A DNA stretch of 8,210 nucleotides from JAVBLG01 sp031553655 (GCA_031553655.1 JAVBLG010000066.1:1-8210), one strand, 5' to 3'; shown: positions 1-7,362, numbered from the stretch's first letter. Notes: generated by a model from the letters alone, not told the origin. Numbers and translations: made by a program.

Positions 1-69
1 AAAAACTTTTATTTTGCGGCAGTTACGCATGGCCGTACCCCTTATTCCTTTTTACCCCAAATTTTTATC

Positions 70-1332
70 GTGCAATACGCCGAATATAAAAACTACTCCT
101 GCATCGCCCTGACCTTACAAGGCGCGGAATTGGCCGCCAAGTTGGCCGAAAGCCTGCCCGGCGGAGCCGATATTTATCTGCCAAGATCGTTCTTTGAACA
201 AGTCGTCTCCAACGATGCAAAAAAAATGGAACATGGAGAGTCGGTAACAGAGCAGACAGTCGCTGCCGTATCCGTTACCAAACAAAGTTTTACGCTCACT
301 GGAAAAGAACGCGTTTTCGACTCTTTGCCCACCCTGATGAAGGAAATATTTTCCCATTACAAGGGACATATTTTTATATCGGCCTCAGGCATCGCGGTAC
401 GGTCCATCGCCCCCCTGCTCCAGAAAAAAAACGTTGATCCGGCCGTGGTCATATGCGATCAGCGCAGGCAATTCTGCATAAGCCTCCTGTCCGGGCATTT
501 TGGCGGAGGCAACAAGCTGGCCAGACGCGTGGCCGGAATTATCGGGGCCGTGCCGGTAATCACTACCGCTACCGACGTGGAGGAGCTTCCGGCTCCGGAT
601 CTGCTGGCCCGCGAAGCCGGATGCCGCATTTTGGACTGGCCGGAAGTAAAAACCGTAAATGCGGCAATTTTGCGCGGTGAAAAAATAGCCGTGTACGACC
701 CACTGGGCATCCTAGCCTGCAATGGAACCTCGCACCGCAAACCAACCACGCCTCCCTTGGCCGAATCTTTAGCGAAAAGCGCCGCTGAACCAGCCGCGGA
801 CTTTACCCGCGAAGAAAGCAAGCCTCAAAATATTCTGCAACCGAGTCCGGAAGTGCCGCCCGGCCCACAACCGGCTGTAGCCGCGCACTGGCGGCACGTT
901 CCGCCAAGGCCTGGTCTGCTGCGCCTAGCCGTTCCGGCCCTGCATGTGGGCGTAGGCTGCCGTCTCGGCGCCTCAGCGCAAAATATAGCCGATGCTGTGC
1001 GCAGAACTTTGGAGACGGCCGGACTGGAACTGAATTCCATAGCTGCCCTGGCTTCCATTGAGCAAAAAAACACCGAGCCCGGCCTACTCGAAGCCGCGCG
1101 CCTGCTCGAAACTCCCCTGCATTTTTTCAGCGCCAAACGCCTTGCCGAAATGCCTGTTAAAAATCCCTCGCCCAAGGCTTCAGAACTTTTCGAACAACCT
1201 GGTCTGAGCGTCTGCGAAGGCGCGGCCTTGGCCTCGGCCTGGTCCACAGAACGGCCCGCCAGCTTAGTAGTGGAAAAAGCCGTACACGACGAAGTTACCG
1301 TGGCCGTGGCTGTTAATATGAAATTTTTATGA
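70..1332 (+). CDS. cbiG: Cobalt-precorrin-5A hydrolase CbiG
   Basis: CbiG acts in anaerobic (early cobalt insertion) cobalamin synthesis in the cytoplasm. It opens the ring-A delta-lactone of cobalt-precorrin-5A and releases a two-carbon fragment. The 420-residue product has the family's three parts. The N-terminal domain (about 80-170) carries SASGIAVRSIAPLL, DPAVVICD, ISLLSGHFGGGNKLA and PVITTATD. The middle segment (about 171-215) carries LAREAGCRI and ILRGEKIAVYD. The C-terminal domain (about 288-417) carries LHVGVGCRLGAS, ALASIEQKNTEPGLLE, SVCEGAA and VVEKAVHDEVTVAVA. A Pro/Ala-rich linker (about 222-285) separates the middle and C-terminal parts and makes the protein longer than typical CbiG (my recollection: about 350). 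The GTG start has no clear Shine-Dalgarno sequence, and the frame is open back to base 1 without another ATG, GTG or TTG, so the true start could lie outside the window. The last codons overlap cbiH, which implies translational coupling. The family is certain; the start is not. Confidence 0.93.
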   Translation: MQYAEYKNYSCIALTLQGAELAAKLAESLPGGADIYLPRSFFEQVVSNDAKKMEHGESVTEQTVAAVSVTKQSFTLTGKERVFDSLPTLMKEIFSHYKGHIFISASGIAVRSIAPLLQKKNVDPAVVICDQRRQFCISLLSGHFGGGNKLARRVAGIIGAVPVITTATDVEELPAPDLLAREAGCRILDWPEVKTVNAAILRGEKIAVYDPLGILACNGTSHRKPTTPPLAESLAKSAAEPAADFTREESKPQNILQPSPEVPPGPQPAVAAHWRHVPPRPGLLRLAVPALHVGVGCRLGASAQNIADAVRRTLETAGLELNSIAALASIEQKNTEPGLLEAARLLETPLHFFSAKRLAEMPVKNPSPKASELFEQPGLSVCEGAALASAWSTERPASLVVEKAVHDEVTVAVAVNMKFL

Positions 1333-2141
1333 ATATGTTTGAGCAAATCGATTTGAGGAGCCCCATTTTGTGGCAATCCGCAAAAGGAAATCGTTTGAAA
1401 AATAAATCGTTATATATAATCGGGATTGGGCCTGGTAATTCAGCTCTCTTGGCCCCTCAGGCTCGCCACGCTTTGGAAAACGCAGAAACCATAGCCGGAT
1501 ACAAGCTTTATTTGGAATTAATCGAAGAAGAACTTCTGGCGGGTAAGCCATTAATCCATACGGGCATGCGTCAGGAAACGGAACGTTGCCGGGCGGCCAT
1601 AGCCTCGGCCCTGTCCGGTTCACCTACAGCGCTGGTTTCTTCCGGAGATGCGGGAATTTACGGCATGGCCGGTCTGATTTATGAACTTCTGCCCGAATGT
1701 GACCCCGAAGGGCAGGTGCATGTGGAGGTGATACCAGGCATACCGGCCGTATGCGCGGCGGCTGCATTGCTTGGCGCGCCGCTGATGCACGATTTCGCCT
1801 GCGTAAGTCTGAGTGATCTGCTTACGCCCATGGATAAAATCGTAGCTCGCCTGCACGGAGCCTTTGGCGCGGACTTTGTGGTGGCCATTTATAATCCGCG
1901 CTCACGCGGCCGCGACGGGCACTTGGCCATGGCTATGGACATAGCCAAAAAATACCGTGCCTCTGACTGCCCCGTGGGCCTGGCCCGCAATGTTTCGCGC
2001 GCGGAACAAAGTTATTCCATCTGCACGCTAAAAAATTTCAACCCTGAAGACGCCGACATGTTATCCATAGTGCTCGTCGGTAATACATCAACGAAGCTGA
2101 TTAACGGCAAGATGGTAACGCCAAGAGGCTATGGCCTATAA
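1329..2141 (+). CDS. cbiH: Cobalt-factor III / precorrin-3B C17-methyltransferase (CbiH/CobJ family)
   Basis: This SAM-dependent tetrapyrrole methylase methylates C17 and drives ring contraction of the cobalt corrinoid intermediate, giving the lactone that CbiG later opens. Visible family motifs are GIGPG (32-36), SSGDAGIYGMAG (104-115, the SAM-site loop), VIPGIPA (134-140), HDFACVSLSDLLTP (154-167), YNPRS (188-192), IVLVGN (247-252) and a terminal TPRGY. Its place next to cbiG favours the anaerobic CbiH role over aerobic CobJ. The ATG at 1329 overlaps the cbiG stop as ATGA but has no Shine-Dalgarno, and it adds about 25 residues before the usual beginning (Leu-Tyr-Ile-Ile-Gly-Ile-Gly-Pro-Gly). 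An in-frame TTG at 1395 (Leu23) has AAGGAA five bases upstream and would give a 248-residue protein of ordinary family length. The function is secure; the start is open between 1329, 1335 and 1395. Confidence 0.92.
   Translation: MNMFEQIDLRSPILWQSAKGNRLKNKSLYIIGIGPGNSALLAPQARHALENAETIAGYKLYLELIEEELLAGKPLIHTGMRQETERCRAAIASALSGSPTALVSSGDAGIYGMAGLIYELLPECDPEGQVHVEVIPGIPAVCAAAALLGAPLMHDFACVSLSDLLTPMDKIVARLHGAFGADFVVAIYNPRSRGRDGHLAMAMDIAKKYRASDCPVGLARNVSRAEQSYSICTLKNFNPEDADMLSIVLVGNTSTKLINGKMVTPRGYGL
1384..1397 (+). promoter_or_regulatory. Possible ribosome binding site and TTG start inside cbiH
   Basis: AAGGAA at 1384-1389 lies five bases before an in-frame TTG at 1395-1397. The upstream ATG codons at 1329 and 1335 have no recognisable Shine-Dalgarno. 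A start here removes the N-terminal extension that most members of the methylase family lack. This is inferred from spacing and family length only. Confidence 0.4.
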
Positions 2142-2189
2142 GTATAAAGATTCTCTGACCAAAGAACGGTCTGTTCTCAAAGCAGTGTA

Positions 2190-2204
2190 GCCGCCTCCGG
2201 CGGC
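2190..2204 (+). terminator. GC-rich hairpin after cbiH, possible terminator
   Basis: GCCGCC-TCC-GGCGGC forms a perfect six-base-pair stem with a three-base loop, 48 bases after the cbiH stop. It can be extended outward with bulges through TGT/GCA and GCAG/CTGC (2182-2214). No U run follows, so it is not a canonical intrinsic terminator. It may protect the 3' end of the cbi transcript or act as a weak terminator. Confidence 0.4.
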
Positions 2205-2264
2205 GCATAGCTGCGGTATTTACCAAACCAGATAAATAAGAGTCTTGAAGGGATGGACTGGGGT

Positions 2265-2355
2265 TTTGGGGGAAAGAAGGGACTTTACAAAATAGTTCGC
2301 CTTTGCATTGCTCAGGACGAACTGCTTTTCAAAATTTTCCCTTCTTTCCCCCAAA
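2265..2355. repeat. 18-bp perfect inverted repeat enclosing a second hairpin
   Basis: The left arm TTTGGGGGAAAGAAGGGA (2265-2282) and right arm TCCCTTCTTTCCCCCAAA (2338-2355) are perfectly complementary over 18 bases. The 55-base interior holds a second stem, AGTTCG (2294-2299) with CGAACT (2317-2322), which can extend by CCT/AGG across one bulged A. In neither direction is the outer stem followed directly by a T run: the + side continues ATTTATTAAAAAA and the - side continues ACCCC. It may work as a shared end for the two convergent transcripts. It could also be one copy of a dispersed palindromic repeat (REP or MITE type) or a structured RNA. I cannot choose between these from one copy. Confidence 0.8.
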
Positions 2356-2389
2356 TTTATTAAAAAATTAAATAAAAAATTCTTAACGC

Positions 2390-4804
2390 TTACCGCCTGA
2401 GACGTTCCATAATTCTCTTCAATTCCTGCGCGGTGGCGGACAGATCCTGCACGGCGGCGGAGGCTTGGGTCATGCCCTGGGTGGTCTCGGCCACGATGCG
2501 GCTGACTTCTTCAAGAGCGTGGTTGATTTCTTCCGAGGTAGCGCTCTGTTCTTCGGCGGCAGTGGCGATGGAGGCCACCACCGAGGAGCTTGAGGCCGCC
2601 AGAGTTACTATTTCATTCAGAGCGTTGCCCGAGGCATTGGCCAACTCCGTGGCCGACTGTACGCCCTTGGCGGCATTGCCCATTTCATCGATATTGGTAC
2701 GAGCCGAGCTTTGTATGGCCTGGATGTTGGCCCCCACTTCGCGAGTGGCTTCCATAGTTTTTTCGGCCAACTTGCGCAATTCGTCGGCCACAACGGCGAA
2801 TCCGCGTCCGGCTTCGCCAGCGCGGGCGGCTTCGATGGCCGCGTTAAGGGCGAGAAGGTTGGTCTGGTCGGCTATATCGGAGATGACGTTCATGACGCCG
2901 CCTATGCTCTCGGCCTGCTGCCCGAGTTCCAACATATTCTTTTGCATGGCCATGGCCACGGTGTTCACCTCATTGATGGCGCGCACCACTTTGTTGACCA
3001 AATCCGCGCCGTTTTCAGCCCTTTTACGAGTGTCGTCGCTCTGTTCCGAGGCATGCCCGGCGTTTCTGGCCACTTCAAGTACGGTGGAGTTCATTTCACT
3101 CATGGCTGTGGCGGTGGATTCCACGCGCGAGCGCTGCATTTCCGCGCCCCGGCTCCCCTGTTCCACTTGGGCGGCGAGCTGTTCGGATGCGGCGGCCACG
3201 CGGTCGGCGCTTTCCATGGCCTGTCCGGCCACTTCCACAATTTTGCGTTCAGTGTCTTTGATTTGGGTGAGGTCAACGATGAACTGAATCACCGAAGCCA
3301 ATTTACCCTGAGCATCCTGCATGGGAATCGCCGTATACTTGATATCCAGACGCTTGCCTCGCGGATGGGCTACGGTTTCGGCGCTGCTGATCTGTCCGCT
3401 GCGAACGGCATTGGTCAGGCTGCAGGAGTTGCTGCCGTAGTCTTCGCGTCCGAAGAGATCTTTACAAGTTTTGCCGCTATAGTCGCTTCCGGCCAGATCC
3501 TGGGCCACCCTGTTGAGATAGGAGGCCTTAAGGTCTTTATTGAGCACAACCATGGGCGAGGGAATATTGTTGAAAATCAGGCCCATGCGCTTGAGAATAT
3601 TGTTAGCGCCCTGCACGATGGAAGCATACTCTCCGCTGAACTTGGCAGCATTGCCTTGAACATCAAGGTATCCCTCTTCCACGCGTTTCTCCAAGTGGTG
3701 GTATTCGGCCACCATGTCTTTGAGCGTGGCCGGAATAGCCTGGATGGCTTTAACCATATTGCCTATTTCGCCGCCCTCGCGCACATTGAGGGTGGAATTG
3801 AAGTCGCCCTTGGAAATGTCCACGGCAAAAGAAGAAACACTGGTGAGCACGCGAACCACGCCTATAATAATCCAAATCGCGAACAAAAGACCAAGAACAA
3901 CGCCTATTGCGCTGCCTGTGGCCATGAGGCGCTGGGCCTCGTCATTCTGTGAACGTGTGGCCGCGCCCAATTTGTTCATATTTTCCTGAGCCTCGGCGGT
4001 ATACTTGTCAAAGAAAGCGGCAATTCCGGTGGCCACAGAGTCAAGCTGCGCCCGCGCCCGGTTGCTTTCCTTAATGGCCTTGTCGCCGTCTTTGATACAT
4101 TCGGCATAGGTGTTAAAACTGGCGCGCAAAACGCCAAAGGCCTTGCGCGCTTCTTCACGCAGAATATGCTTTTCAATCTCGTCAAGCCCCTTGCTCAAAT
4201 CATTCAGCAGGGAAAAAACTCTGATGCCGTCCTTTTCGTCATAAGTGTCGCAATAAAGACGCACGGTCACGCGCAGGTTGGCGAATACTTTGTAGGCGTT
4301 ATCCAATTCCTTGAGCATGGGAATGTTGTTAATGCCTGACGCAGTATCGTGTATCGACGACATCCTCTGAGTAACGTCGGCCCCGGCCGGCCCCATTTTG
4401 GAGCTGATCATCTGATCGACCTGCCGCAGGTTGTTTTTAACCAATTCGGACAACTCACTCATTTTTCTGAGATTTGTTACCTGTTCGGACAACCTTCTGC
4501 GGTTTTCGGAATTGGGTTCTTCCTTGATCGTTTGTTCGGTGTACTTGATGCTGCCGTCCAGATCTCTGCGGGCCTGATCGGCAACGGCAGGATCAAGGTT
4601 GATTATAAATGCGTTGATCTTGGACTTGGCCTCACGCATCAGGGCGTCCGCCCAATTGGCGCTGACGGACGTGCGGGCCTCGGCGCGATAAGCGTTAAAA
4701 CCTTCGCTGGCATTGTTCAACCGCTGGTAGCCGAAAACAGCCAAGCCAGCCAACAGCAAAATCATGAAAAAAAATCCACTGATAATTTTGTACTTTGTAG
4801 TCAT
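2390..4804 (-). CDS. Methyl-accepting chemotaxis protein A (HAMP-PAS-MCP, 804 aa)
   Basis: This is an inner-membrane chemoreceptor that would control CheA through CheW. In order it has a short basic N-terminus, TM1 (about 7-26), a mostly helical periplasmic sensor (about 27-293, four-helix or HBM-like in style), TM2 (about 296-320) and HAMP (about 317-365). A linker (EEGYLDVQGNAAKFSGEYASIVQG) precedes a PAS domain (about 408-515) with Cys447 and Cys461. The long coiled-coil signalling domain (about 520-804) has the near-invariant hairpin tip around 643-683 (DIADQTNLLALNAAIEAARAG) and a probable methylation segment (ATAAEEQSATSEEI). There is no C-terminal CheR-tethering pentapeptide; it ends MERLRR. 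GGAG (4813-4816) eight bases upstream supports the ATG at 4804. It aligns without gaps with the 804-residue neighbour, so the pair arose by tandem duplication. The ligand is unknown. Confidence 0.95.
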   Translation of the reverse strand: MTTKYKIISGFFFMILLLAGLAVFGYQRLNNASEGFNAYRAEARTSVSANWADALMREAKSKINAFIINLDPAVADQARRDLDGSIKYTEQTIKEEPNSENRRRLSEQVTNLRKMSELSELVKNNLRQVDQMISSKMGPAGADVTQRMSSIHDTASGINNIPMLKELDNAYKVFANLRVTVRLYCDTYDEKDGIRVFSLLNDLSKGLDEIEKHILREEARKAFGVLRASFNTYAECIKDGDKAIKESNRARAQLDSVATGIAAFFDKYTAEAQENMNKLGAATRSQNDEAQRLMATGSAIGVVLGLLFAIWIIIGVVRVLTSVSSFAVDISKGDFNSTLNVREGGEIGNMVKAIQAIPATLKDMVAEYHHLEKRVEEGYLDVQGNAAKFSGEYASIVQGANNILKRMGLIFNNIPSPMVVLNKDLKASYLNRVAQDLAGSDYSGKTCKDLFGREDYGSNSCSLTNAVRSGQISSAETVAHPRGKRLDIKYTAIPMQDAQGKLASVIQFIVDLTQIKDTERKIVEVAGQAMESADRVAAASEQLAAQVEQGSRGAEMQRSRVESTATAMSEMNSTVLEVARNAGHASEQSDDTRKRAENGADLVNKVVRAINEVNTVAMAMQKNMLELGQQAESIGGVMNVISDIADQTNLLALNAAIEAARAGEAGRGFAVVADELRKLAEKTMEATREVGANIQAIQSSARTNIDEMGNAAKGVQSATELANASGNALNEIVTLAASSSSVVASIATAAEEQSATSEEINHALEEVSRIVAETTQGMTQASAAVQDLSATAQELKRIMERLRR

Positions 4805-4942
4805 AAATGCAACTCCATTAGCAATGAGTAAAAAACATTAAACGAACAGAATAGTCGCCTCCAAAAAAATATTTTTTAAAATAGCCCGTTAATGCTTATA
4901 TATTAAATAAATATGGGGAACCCCCGCTCCCCATATTTACAC
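4805..4942 (-). other. Spacer between the two chemoreceptor genes
   Basis: This AT-rich spacer holds the hairpin after chemoreceptor B and presumably the promoter of chemoreceptor A. Reading on the - strand, A/T blocks near 4868-4882 include seven A, T, and six T in a row and could act as an UP-like element. I could not place a convincing -35/-10 pair or a sigma-28 motif. GGAG at 4813-4816 is the ribosome binding site of chemoreceptor A. Confidence 0.5.
4908..4939 (-). terminator. Hairpin terminator after chemoreceptor B
   Basis: Arms TAAATATGGGG (4908-4918) and CCCCATATTTA (4929-4939) form a perfect 11-base-pair stem around a 10-base loop, starting three bases past the chemoreceptor B stop. 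On the - strand the stem is followed by the AT-rich stretch TTTAATATATAAG, a weak U-tract. It probably ends the chemoreceptor B message and separates it from chemoreceptor A. Confidence 0.75.
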
Positions 4943-7357
4943 TTAGCCTTCAAGCCCTTCCATAACCTTGTTAAGTTGATGGGCCGTGCTGGAAAGATCC
5001 TGCACGGCGGATGAAGCCTGCACCATGCCGTCGGCGGTTTCGCCTACAATACGGTTGACTTCGTCAAGAGAGTGGTTGATTTCCTCCGAAGTGGCACTCT
5101 GTTCTTCGGCGGCTGTGGCAATGGAAGTTACCACCCCCGAGCTGGCTGAGGCCAGAGCAACTATTTCACGCAGGGCCGCGCCCGAGGAATCGGCCAGGCC
5201 GGTAGCCTCGCGCACGCTCTCGGCCGCCTTATCCACTTCCAATATATTAACCTGGGCGGAATTTTGTATGGCGCCAATCTTGTCGCCCACTTCCTTGGTG
5301 GCCGGCATGGTTTTTTCAGCCAACTTGCGCACTTCGTCAGCCACCACAGCAAAACCGCGCCCGGCTTCCCCGGCGCGGGCCGCTTCAATGGCGGCATTAA
5401 GCGCCAGCAGGTTGGTCTGATCGGCTATGTCCGAAATTACGTTCATTACCCCGCCGATACTCTCGGCCTGCTTGCCAAGCTCCTGCATATTGCCTTGCAG
5501 GTTTACGGCCACGGTGTTCACGGTATTAATTGCGTTAACCACCTTGTTCACCAGTTGCGCGCCGTCTTCGGCTTTTTTGCGGGTATTTTCACTCTGTTCC
5601 GAAGCCTGCCCGGCGTTGCGGGCCACTTCGATGACTGTGGAATTCATTTCGGTCATGGCGCTTACGGTGGATTCCATGCGGGTACGCTGCACTTCGGCCC
5701 CACGCGAAACCTGCTCCACCTGGGCGGCCAGTTGTTCCGCGGCCGTGGCTACGCGATCGGATATGGCTTGGGCCTGATGGGCCACGTCGATGATGCGGCG
5801 CTGAGTGTCCTTGATGTGGGTGAGGTCAACTATAAACTGAAGTACCGAGGACAGCTTGCCCTTGGCATCAGCCATAGGAATGGCGGTGTACCTGATGTCG
5901 AGGCGCTTGCCGCGCGGCCGGGCCACGGTTTCGCCGCTGCTGATCCGGTTGGAGCGCACGGCGTTGGCCAGTCCGCAAGCGGGGGAATTGTAGTCTTCGC
6001 GACAGAACATTTCACCGCAGGTTTTTCCCTGATAGTCGCTTCCAGCCAGATCCTGAGCGGCTTTGTTGAGGAAGCTGCCTTTCAGATCTTTATTAAGAAC
6101 CACCATGGGTGAGGGAATATTGTCAAAAATCATGCGCACGCGTTTGAGAATATTATTCGATCCCTGAACAATGGCGGCAAACCCGCCGGAAAATCTGGAT
6201 GCATCGCCGTCAACGCCGAGATAACCTTCTTCGAAGCGGTTTTCCAGTTGGCGATATTCGGCAGCCATATCCTTGAGAGTGGCCGGTATGGCCATGATGG
6301 ACTTGACCATGGTGCCAATTTCCCCGCCCTCGCGCACATTGAGTTCAGCTTCAAAATGCCCGGCGGCGATTTCCTCGGAGAAGTGGGCCACCCTGGTGAG
6401 TATGCGCACCACTCCTAAAATTATCCACAGGGCAAACATCACGCCCAGGGCAACCCCGATAAGACCGCCCACTGTGAGGGCTTTTTTGGCGTTTTCGTTG
6501 TTAGCCTTGTTGGCCACGCCCAGCGTGTTCATGCTGTTCAGCGAGTCGGAGGTGTATTCATCAAAAAACTTGGCCGCCACGGCTGTATTTTCGGTAAATT
6601 GCTTCCTGGCGCTGTTAGCTTCCTTAATCACAGAGCTTATAACCTTGAAGGTGTCGGCATATACCAGATACCCGTTCCATAAATAGCTGTAGGTCATCAT
6701 TGTGTCTTCGTCATCAAGCGAGGCTTCAAGTTTTTTCAGAATTACACTGAATTCCTTGAGTAATTTTGCCGCTTGCTCCCCGTCCGCATCCAGATAGGCG
6801 GCGCAATAAACGCGCACGGACACACGAAAATCGGCATACATGCTGTAAGCGTCGTCAATGAGCTTCAATGCGGGCAGATTGCCCACTTTCTGGGTGGCGA
6901 GGTTGAGCGCGGTTAGCAGATCATTCATTTTGGCGGCGGCTGGAATGACTTTTTCGCGCATGTTCTTTTCAGCCTCATTCAGCTTGCGCTCCACCAGAAC
7001 GGAAAGCTCCTCGATCTTTTTGAGCCTGTTCATTTGCTCGTCGAGCTTCCTGATATCATCGGGATGAGTTTCAACCTTGCGGGCTTCTTCCACATAGCGC
7101 AGGCTGCCCTCCAAGTCTTTGCGCGCCTGTTCCGCAAAAGATTTGTCTAGGGTGATCACAAAGTTGCTCATCTTGTCTTTGGCTTCACGCATGAGCGCAT
7201 CGGCCGAGTTGGCATTGACCGAAGTGCGAGCTTCCACGCGGTAGGAGTCGAAACCGTCTGAAGCTCCGTCAAGCCGCAGCCAGGCAAAAATAACCATACC
7301 CGTGAGCAGGGAAATCATGAAAAGGAAACCAAAGATGATTCTATACTTCGTGGTCAT
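4943..7357 (-). CDS. Methyl-accepting chemotaxis protein B (HAMP-PAS-MCP, 804 aa)
   Basis: This is a membrane chemoreceptor with the same architecture and length as its neighbour: TM1 (about 7-26), helical periplasmic sensor (about 27-293), TM2 (about 296-320), HAMP (about 317-365), PAS (about 408-515) and signalling domain (about 520-804). The PAS domain has Cys447, Cys452 and Cys461. The frame is open 38 codons further upstream (to 7471). I chose the ATG at 7357 because it has GGAG five bases upstream, gives the same MTTKY N-terminus as chemoreceptor A, and puts TM1 at the amino end. Hand counts show about 81% identity to A over residues 531-680, about 62% over 1-90, and only 27-28% over 91-160 and 191-250. 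Pro685, just past the signalling tip, replaces Glu in A. It ends GLEG and has no CheR pentapeptide. The ligand is unknown; the diverged sensor implies a different one from A. Confidence 0.95.
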   Translation of the reverse strand: MTTKYRIIFGFLFMISLLTGMVIFAWLRLDGASDGFDSYRVEARTSVNANSADALMREAKDKMSNFVITLDKSFAEQARKDLEGSLRYVEEARKVETHPDDIRKLDEQMNRLKKIEELSVLVERKLNEAEKNMREKVIPAAAKMNDLLTALNLATQKVGNLPALKLIDDAYSMYADFRVSVRVYCAAYLDADGEQAAKLLKEFSVILKKLEASLDDEDTMMTYSYLWNGYLVYADTFKVISSVIKEANSARKQFTENTAVAAKFFDEYTSDSLNSMNTLGVANKANNENAKKALTVGGLIGVALGVMFALWIILGVVRILTRVAHFSEEIAAGHFEAELNVREGGEIGTMVKSIMAIPATLKDMAAEYRQLENRFEEGYLGVDGDASRFSGGFAAIVQGSNNILKRVRMIFDNIPSPMVVLNKDLKGSFLNKAAQDLAGSDYQGKTCGEMFCREDYNSPACGLANAVRSNRISSGETVARPRGKRLDIRYTAIPMADAKGKLSSVLQFIVDLTHIKDTQRRIIDVAHQAQAISDRVATAAEQLAAQVEQVSRGAEVQRTRMESTVSAMTEMNSTVIEVARNAGQASEQSENTRKKAEDGAQLVNKVVNAINTVNTVAVNLQGNMQELGKQAESIGGVMNVISDIADQTNLLALNAAIEAARAGEAGRGFAVVADEVRKLAEKTMPATKEVGDKIGAIQNSAQVNILEVDKAAESVREATGLADSSGAALREIVALASASSGVVTSIATAAEEQSATSEEINHSLDEVNRIVGETADGMVQASSAVQDLSSTAHQLNKVMEGLEG

Positions 7358-7362
7358 ATGCG

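Larger units (their letters stand above)
2142..2389. other. Convergent intergenic spacer without a gene
   Basis: This is the spacer between the ends of cbiH (+) and chemoreceptor A (-). I see no credible coding sequence in it. It holds a short palindrome AGAAC-N5-GTTCT (2164-2178), a GC-rich hairpin (2190-2204), a G-quadruplex motif (2250-2281), a long inverted repeat (2265-2355), and an A/T-only tract (2353-2380). The amount of structure is unusual for a spacer of this size. Confidence 0.8.

Noticed and set aside
1..69. Cobalamin riboswitch upstream of cbiG.
   Set aside because: No B12-box-like sequence or long leader structure is visible in the 69 bases present; one could lie further upstream at the head of the operon.
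2164..2178. AGAAC-N5-GTTCT palindrome resembling a LexA (GAAC-N4-GTTC) operator.
   Set aside because: The spacing is five bases instead of four, and the site lies downstream of cbiH between convergent genes, where no promoter is expected.
2265..2355. Retron-type msr/msd RNA or CRISPR-like element.
   Set aside because: No reverse transcriptase, cas gene or repeat-spacer pattern is present in the window, and the neighbours are housekeeping genes.
2711..3952. A 413-codon open frame on the + strand, opposite chemoreceptor A, with a similar 282-codon frame (5264-6112) opposite chemoreceptor B.
   Set aside because: Both lie fully antisense to strongly conserved MCP domains. They resemble each other only because the sense genes are paralogues. 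Their Gly/His/Phe-rich make-up matches no family I recognise.
4819..4840. Tiny open frame (MFFTHC) ahead of chemoreceptor A, and a sigma-28-like TAATGTTT sequence.
   Set aside because: The GGAGG upstream is about 19 bases away, too far to start the mini-ORF. The sigma-28-like match would place transcription start beyond the ribosome binding site of chemoreceptor A.
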